A model generated the notes under the pieces. It ran no database searches and was not told the DNA's origin. It worked only from the letters and a program-made list of their open reading frames with translations. Positions 19,692-24,895 of a stretch of DNA of 24,895 bases are shown piece after piece. Both the position numbers and the translations under genes were made by a program. Origin of the DNA: Larix sibirica (Eukaryota; Streptophyta; Pinopsida; Pinales; Pinaceae); contig NWUY0300025044.1 in NCBI GenBank assembly GCA_004151065.3, positions 37,059-61,953 on the forward strand, written 5' to 3'. Each line of letters begins with the position of its first letter. The stretch's first letter is position 1.

Positions 19692-20490
19692 GCAGAAGAA
19701 GATATTTGCAACTCAAGTTTTTGAACTTCACCAACTCCGGAAGGTGTGAACTTGTTTTTAAAGCTTATTTTGTGTTGATAGATCTTTCATGTAGAAATGC
19801 ATATCCTGTTTGGCCTTTTCTAAAGACTAATATTGTTGGCAGGCTTCTAACAGCAAAAGACACTGGAAAGGTTCAGAAACTGATATCTATGTCGTTGAAC
19901 TTGCCGATTGAGCATAATGCATATGAGAGTATGTCTTTTGTACATCAGAAGAACAGTGTGTACCCGCTATTGGTCCTGAAAAATACCCAAAATCATCGGT
20001 GGTCCATGTCGATTCACAATTCTGAAATTGCAAAATAAAATGGAAACCAGACAAGAAAGAAACATTAAGACATTTTGGCATACCATATCATCCATCGGCT
20101 AGAAAGTGTTCAACCACTAGCCCATGGTACAAAGGATCAGATGAATGCTCCTCCATTTCCAGTTGCCACTTTTGTTCCTGGATCATCTAGTGGACAGGGT
20201 TAGTGTTCTTATGCACAAAATACATTTGGAGTGGCTTTGGATCCAGGGGGTTATGCCTGCTATCATCTGGTATTCATTTAACCAATTGGGATCTCCATGT
20301 ATAATGTTGGGCATACCTTGTTGTTTGGGAGGAAATTCCATGAGTGCTCCAAATGTCCATGGATGTCAACATCAGTCCCAGTGTTCAGCTGAGTATGGAC
20401 AAGATAACATACCTCTTCTCCAGCCACAGCACTATGCCTGTCTTCAAATTACTGGATCTGTAGTGTTTATCAGAGGAAGAGCAAGATGAC
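19692..20490 (+). pseudogene. ELF3-like: ELF3-like gene fragment, decayed
   Basis: A 52-base exon (19692-19743) is bounded by TTTTCAG and a GT. In the frame set by CAG at 19693 it reads QKKIFATQVFELHQLRK. About 132 bases later, from 19876, a frame reads VQKLISMSLNLPIEHNAYE. Joined, F-A-x-Q-x-F-E-L-H-x-L-x-K-V-Q-K-L-I is the signature block of EARLY FLOWERING 3, the plant evening-complex clock protein, and a small exon at this place fits my recollection of ELF3 genes. The acceptor before VQKLI is poor (GGAAAG). Downstream to 20490 the sequence is Pro/Gln-rich in pieces (APPFPVATFVPGSSSGQG, CQHQSQC), as in the ELF3 C-terminal half, but with stops and frame changes. The N-terminal half and the conserved C-terminal end are absent. 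Confidence 0.65.
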
Positions 20491-20835
20491 ATTTCCAAAT
20501 GGGATGAAATATTCTACTTAGTGAACTAGAGACTGTCAGCTGATGCCCATAATTATGAAAGTCACAATTGATGCAGTGGTATGAACTCCTGCAGATCTAA
20601 GGTATTGTGAACCAATATGAAAAAAAAAATCATATCACCTTAACACAGGGGAAAATTCAACTCATAAGACAAAATGAGAACTCAGGGGCAATTGAATATT
20701 CAAAAACACTTTGATTTCTCTGATCTTTTTTTACAACCATCTCCTTTTCCCGGCCCTAAAAAGTACAAGACATCCATTTTAAATAGAGTTCGTACTCATT
20801 ATTATCCACTAATTTGAGATAGCTAACTTATCTAG
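20491..20835. other. Unassigned AT-rich sequence
   Basis: Nothing recognised. The conserved last block expected for ELF3 is not found here. Confidence 0.4.
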
Positions 20836-20988
20836 ATAACTTGACATTAACTACGAAATTATACAAAATTATCTTCATCTAACTCTAATATTATCTTTCC
20901 TATTTCATCTATGATAACTTGTCAATAACTACAAAATTATCTAAAAGTATCTTCATGCAACTCTAATTTTATCTTTATGCATGACTTG
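20836..20988 (+). repeat. 78-bp diverged tandem duplication
   Basis: Units start at 20836 and 20914 with ATAACTTG-CA-TAACTAC-AAATTAT. Both run on through TATCTTCAT--AACTCTAAT and TTATCTTT. Confidence 0.75.
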
Positions 20989-21165
20989 CCTCTTCATGCT
21001 TCCGTATTTAGCGGTTTTCTTTATCTTTATGTAGATTGATGCTTGATCTAGATTTTTTAAAGAACAAAATGAAGGAAGGTATATAAAATGAAAACACACA
21101 TAAAGATATTGTAGAAAGCACATTGGTACACTGATACTCAAATTCTATTAATGAATGAAATGGAG

Positions 21166-21403
21166 AAAGACTGTAGCCCGTCAGGGGTAGACCAAGTGGA
21201 TGGGACTCTCGGTGGTAAAGCCGCCCACCTTGGTTCGATTCCCTTGGGATAGCCTAGGATGCGTGCATGCGGGCCATATGTGAAAAATGGGTTATAGTGG
21301 AAGTCATGAGATTTGTTCTTGGATACCGCAGGAGTGATTCTTCAAATTTAGTGATTCCCCCATCCCTATATACAAAAAAGAAAAACAAAAGAAAAAGATT
21401 GTA
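21166..21403 (+). repeat. Target-site duplication of the SINE
   Basis: AAAGACTGTA (21166-21175) and AAAGATTGTA (21394-21403) are one mismatch apart and flank the SINE body. Confidence 0.7.
21176..21393 (+). mobile_element. tRNA-derived SINE, full length
   Basis: The 5' part carries an RNA polymerase III internal promoter: box A TAGACCAAGTGG (21188-21199) and box B GGTTCGATTCC (21232-21242, exact consensus). The tRNA-like head (GGGGTAG... to TTCGATTCCC) is followed by an unrelated body and an A-rich tail (ACAAAAAAGAAAAACAAAAG). The body is about 218 bases and is bounded by a 10-base target-site duplication. SINEs have no protein and depend on LINE enzymes for movement. The head is too short of paired stems and lacks a proper acceptor stem, so it is not a functional tRNA gene. 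Family not named. Good preservation of both boxes and the target duplication suggests a fairly recent insertion. Confidence 0.8.
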
Positions 21404-21959
21404 AACTCCAAAGCAATACAAACAAAGCTAGAATGGTAGTACTTTATCTCTGAAGATGGATGTGTCGACTATGGTTATTCACAAGAAGACATTAGAAGAG
21501 GCCAAAAGTGCCTTTTAAAATAAAGTGTGATGCTCTAGGATGCAAAAAACCTAAAGATCCAACACTTTAACCGTAGGAAATGATGTCGCAAAAGGTATGC
21601 GGGCCTTGAGGAGGCTAGTTGATATGCCATCTCTTCAAGGTGTAACTTTTCCATACAATCTCTGTTTAGGGTGTTTGTTGGACCGTTACAATGGTAACTC
21701 ATGATCTATGAGTTTATAAAGCCACACTGCCAAAGATTTCGTGGCCCATGCCTACTGCCAAAAATGCAAGGGAAATGACTGAAAAATGTGCCAGAAGTTT
21801 GGGACCTGAAGAATTGAAGTAAAACTGCCAAGATTTGGAACCATTCTAAATCAGTGGAATAAGTAGGCGACCACAAGTATCCAACTGGATCAGTCATGCT
21901 CCACTTAGGGAGCAATGTTCTCCACTATGTGAAGTTTCCTCCTTTGGACGGGGAAACTT
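21404..21959 (-). mobile_element. Probable 3' non-coding part of the second gypsy element
   Basis: Lies directly downstream of the pol remnant on the minus strand. TGTAACGGTCC at 21692 (minus) could begin a 3' LTR, but no partner LTR is in the window and no clear polypurine tract precedes it. A minus-strand frame at 21706-21915 has no recognised domain. Confidence 0.3.
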
Positions 21960-22511
21960 TTGCTGAATCTAACACTTGGTGAACCACTTTCCTTGGTGAA
22001 GAAGTTTCCTTGTTTTGACGACCTGATACAGTTAGATGTTCTGTTGGCAAGTGCCCTTCATCTTGGTGTGCATGATTTGGTCCACTGCCGTTTGCTCAAT
22101 GCAATCAAGATTGGGTTCTTTAGGGGTCAAGTGCTCGACCATCTTTAAGGTGGCCAAGAGAGGTGGAAAATATGGTTGAACCAAGTCCACATTAAATAGA
22201 GGGTGCAAGCCATGGAAGTGGGGAATACTTTATTCAAAATCATTCTCACCCACAACCTTGGTGATGGTGTAAAACCCATGTCAGAGTGGGTGGAGCTTTT
22301 ATGGGGTACTTGGAAGTGCTCATTCTGCAAATGCAACCTACATTATCTCCCTCCTAAAACATGTGTGGAACTTGATAATGATTGTGGCATTGCTTATACT
22401 CGGCTTTAGTCTTCTGCAAAATATCATGAGCTTGTTGTTAGACGTGCTGGATCCGTTCAACAAATTTGGTTAACCGATCAACCTCGATTGACACATTACA
22501 TCAATTGGGAT
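21960..22511 (-). pseudogene. Gypsy post-integrase region with chromodomain-like tail
   Basis: On the minus strand: GFYTITKVVGENDFE (the GPY/F-type module), a stop where Leu is expected, then SIPHFHGLHPLFNVDLVQPY and FPPLL. Next is LTPKEPN, then QIMHTKMKGTCQQNI, a stop, and LYQVVKTRKLLHQGKW. The last block has the spacing of a degenerate chromodomain, which would make this a chromovirus. The order after integrase and the strand agree with the rest of the element. At least two in-frame stops. Confidence 0.75.
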
Positions 22512-23170
22512 AATAGCTAGAACCGCAAGCACACTTGAAAAGGGTTGTGGCCAATAGAGCTATGAAGGGACTTGTTGTAGCTTTGTTGATCCTAAGGAAG
22601 GCTTTCATCTAATATGTGTGGATGTTTGGAGTTGTACATTCTCAGGATATGCATAATCATCCTATTGACTACCTCTATTTGTCCATTGGTTGGGGGTGGA
22701 AGGCAGTCGATTTGGTCAACTTGGCATCCATCATCGATCACAGGTTGGACCAGAACGTACTCCGGAAATTACTATTTTAATTTGAAATAATGGTTCATGG
22801 TTGCACCGAATGAACCGAAACATGCTTGAAGAAGAGCTTAGCAATGGCCTCTATTGTGATGCTCTTCTTGAAAGGTGTTAAAAATGCCATCTTAGAGAGC
22901 CGATCAACAACCACAAATACATTCATTGGCATGCTTGGTTGAAGGCAACCAAACATGTAAACAAGCTCCCATGTTTTGTTTGGGGTAGGTAGAGTATACG
23001 ACCCTCGTTTCTTGATGGTGGGTTTCGCAATGGCACAAGTAGTGCATGATATGATATACTTATCGACATCTTGTTGGAGATTTGGCTAGTAGAAGTACTT
23101 TTGCAACACTACCACTATCTTCTCCATGCTGAAGTGCCCTACCACTTGATTGTAATGCCCCTCCAAAATA
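22512..23170 (-). pseudogene. Gypsy (chromovirus-like) integrase, broken
   Basis: Minus strand. The H2C2 zinc module is nearly complete: EGHYNQVVGHFSMEKIVVVL, a stop for Trp in the YFYWP motif, then SCTTCAIAKP. The core follows: NVFVVVDRLSKMAFLTPFKK and ITIEAIAKLFFKHV. The first catalytic Asp (usually in a MDF motif) is lost. The second lies in a block reading IISN-stop-NSNF, so it is also lost. KLTKSTAFHPQ and then, after a frame change, NGQIEVVNRMIMHILRMYNS carry the Glu region, ending near HNPFQV. Multiple stops and frameshifts: inactive. The sequence differs clearly from the integrase at 381-968, so this is a separate lineage. Confidence 0.88.
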
Positions 23171-23800
23171 AACTTCTCATGCTCACTTGAAGGAACACAA
23201 AGGTGGCCTAGATGGCGTAAAAGTTCGTCCTAGAGATGAAAGTCTAAGACTGGTTTTCTTACGCACAATGTTTGATAGGTCACTTTCATACAATTGGGCC
23301 ACCTGAAGGTGTTGTATCCACAAGAATTGAGCATGGTAGTCAGCACTATAACCAAAGGTCTACTGAGCTAGTCTACAATGCTATTTGTGCTACCATTCTT
23401 GTACTTGATGTTCAAGTGGAAGTATTGCAGGTATGTGGAGCACTTTTGATAGCAGCCATTCTGTAACTTTCCTTGCGTCTACATGAACTGTAGGGGCTTG
23501 TGATCAATATAGATGATCATCTCTCTCCCTAGGATGTAATGCTTCAATTAGCGACGAGCCTGCACAATGGACTACATTTCCTTGTCATAGATGGGGTACC
23601 GACAAATCGCATCAAAGACTGTCTAGATGTGATAGGCCATCGGATGTCCATAGTAAGTGAGGACTACATCGATGGCTTTAATCAAGAGTATTTGTCTCAA
23701 TCTCATAAGGTTGGTGCAAGTTTGTTAGTACTAGATTTGAACAAAGGCAATGTTTAAGATCCTTGAATGCTTTCTATTGTGACTTAGACGAAATGAACTT
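23171..23800 (-). pseudogene. Gypsy RNase H and linker, broken
   Basis: Minus strand, several frames: HPMAYHI, RYPIYDKEM, IIYIDHKPLQF (the conserved TDHKPL motif with I for T), LQYFHLNIKYKNGSTN, then VD-stop-LSRP (the ADALSRP motif), and the linker DELLRHLGHLCVPSSEHEK leading into the zinc module. All the blocks and their order are those of Ty3/gypsy RNase H. Stops occur after HI, M, FM and D. It links the RT above with the integrase below without a large deletion. Confidence 0.85.
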
Positions 23801-24262
23801 GGATTTGGCCTCACCCTTGGTCACTTGGGGGCCAAGTGATATGAGAGAACTTTAACATGAACCTGTGATAGAAGTTGACAAGGTCCAAGAAATCGTAGAG
23901 CTTTGTGAAAGTTGTTGGGGTCGACCAATTCCAAATGAGCCAATTGCAAATGACTTGGATCTTAGCTAGATCCAGATGCACACCAAGTTCATCCACCATG
24001 TCTTTTAGATACTGAATTTTCTTCCTGCAGAATGAGCACTTCTCCATAAGTGGCATATAAATTAGGTTGAGCATTAGTCATGGTAAAAGGCACAATCAAC
24101 CACTTGAAAAAGCCTTCTTTAGACTTAAAGGTTGTCTTCCATACATCAATTTGCTCAATACATAGTTTATGTGTCCCATTCTTATTTTACACCAACACAA
24201 ATGTGGCCCCTCGAGGTAAGGAGCTTGGTCGAATGTGGCCCTTTTGGATGAGCACCTGATAT
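23801..24262 (-). pseudogene. Gypsy RT, catalytic box deleted
   Basis: Minus strand, in order: LIQKGHIRPSSLPRGATFVL; NKNGTHKLCI; a jump to DVWKTTFKSKEGFFKWLIVP and FTMTNAQPN; another jump to MEKCSFCRKKIQYLKDMVDE, with GVHLDLAKIQVI; then FTKLYDFLDLVNFYHRFMLK. Compared with complete gypsy RTs, the segment between CI(D) and the GYHQ block is missing, and so is the segment from NAPATF through the Y-x-DD box (junction near 24040-24066). Both deletions remove catalytic Asp residues. Upstream RT, protease and gag are not in the window; the similarity ends at about 24262. Confidence 0.88.
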
Positions 24263-24895
24263 TAAATTTCTAAACCCTAGGTGACTACTGTCCTTATGTA
24301 CTCAATTAAACACAAACTTGTAATTTAGCTGCATAAATTAATTTCTTTCACATAGCTGTAGTCACTCATATAATTGGAAAGTAAACAATGGGAGCATAAC
24401 AATACACAGATAATTTACTCCTTCAAATTAGCCTTTCATTAATAATTCAAAGTTTACAAGGAAAACAACATAGATTGTCAAACTAACAGTTGCATGGTAC
24501 ACTAAAAAATGGAACAAATCTGCATACTACTGCGGAAAACTACTTGCCAAAACCGAGAAAATAACGTGCAAGTTGTTTCTCGCTGTACGATTAGTCCGTA
24601 TGGCTATACATACCTGTTTCTGACGACTGTATGACTGTATAGATCTACCCATGCGGATCTGTACAATTTTATAGAATCTGTCCTGCGCAAACTACTTGTT
24701 GATATCTACTTAGTTGCATTGGCTCCTCTTCGGTGCTGTAAATATGCCCGATCAAATTGTCTTTGAGTGAATAATGAATGTGTCTTAACCCTCTATCTTG
24801 ACTTGCCTTTATTCTTGAGCTGAAACCGTAATCTCTCAGTGAGATGTAGGGTTGGGATTAGTCTAAATCACTGATGTATTAAAAATACACTTTAT
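24263..24895. other. Unassigned sequence
   Basis: No continuation of the gypsy element is recognised on the minus strand, which suggests truncation there. No gene or repeat stands out. Confidence 0.4.

Noticed and set aside
19649-20038. A 129-codon Met-started plus-strand frame
   Set aside because: Only its downstream part coincides with the ELF3-like frame; the upstream part is intron, and the 52-base exon is read in another frame.
21188-21242. A tRNA gene
   Set aside because: Box A and box B are present, but no full cloverleaf or acceptor stem. The A-rich tail and target duplication show a SINE.
22203-23757. Plus-strand frames at 22203-22409, 23272-23466 and 23539-23757
   Set aside because: Antisense shadows of the minus-strand gypsy integrase and RNase H.

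Overview
The window looks like nuclear DNA of a land plant. The evidence is plant-type LTR retrotransposons of both the Ty3/gypsy and Ty1/copia classes, a tRNA-derived SINE with target-site duplications, long AT-rich non-coding stretches, intron-like splice sites, and exon pieces matching the plant clock protein ELF3. No complete gene is present. The age and density of the decayed retroelements would suit a large, repeat-rich genome such as a gymnosperm, but this is inference and the species cannot be named from the sequence.

Layout. 1-2545 holds a broken Ty3/gypsy polyprotein on the minus strand: a coiled-coil upstream reading frame, then RT, then integrase, with the RNase H region deleted. 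2546-5970 is mostly unassigned, with several foldbacks, a short tandem repeat, a possible terminal exon (4260-4323, minus) and a GC-rich double hairpin. 5983-6578 is a probable LTR read on the minus strand, with primer-binding site, two TATA boxes and a G-box. 6579-11750 is AT-rich sequence with small tandem duplications, two weak exon-like pieces near 8.0 kb and one frameshifted coding remnant near 10.7 kb. 11758-13197 is a GTAC-rich region around an 810-base assembly gap, perhaps the two ends of a DNA transposon. 13834-15475 is a short, internally deleted Ty1/copia element. 16429-19158 is a set of nested tandem duplications, including an exact 1,139-bp copy placed either side of a single N, probably an assembly artefact. 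19224-20490 carries two gene fragments on opposite strands, one a decayed ELF3-like piece. 21176-21393 is the SINE. 21960-24262 is a second Ty3/gypsy polyprotein, also minus strand and from a different lineage, with RT, RNase H, integrase and a chromodomain-like tail, all broken.

Nothing here acts as a working pathway. The region records repeated insertion, deletion and local duplication. The items that most merit follow-up are the GTAC-rich inverted ends, the ELF3-like fragment lying against an opposite-strand exon-like frame, the exact duplication at the single N, and the foldback structures.
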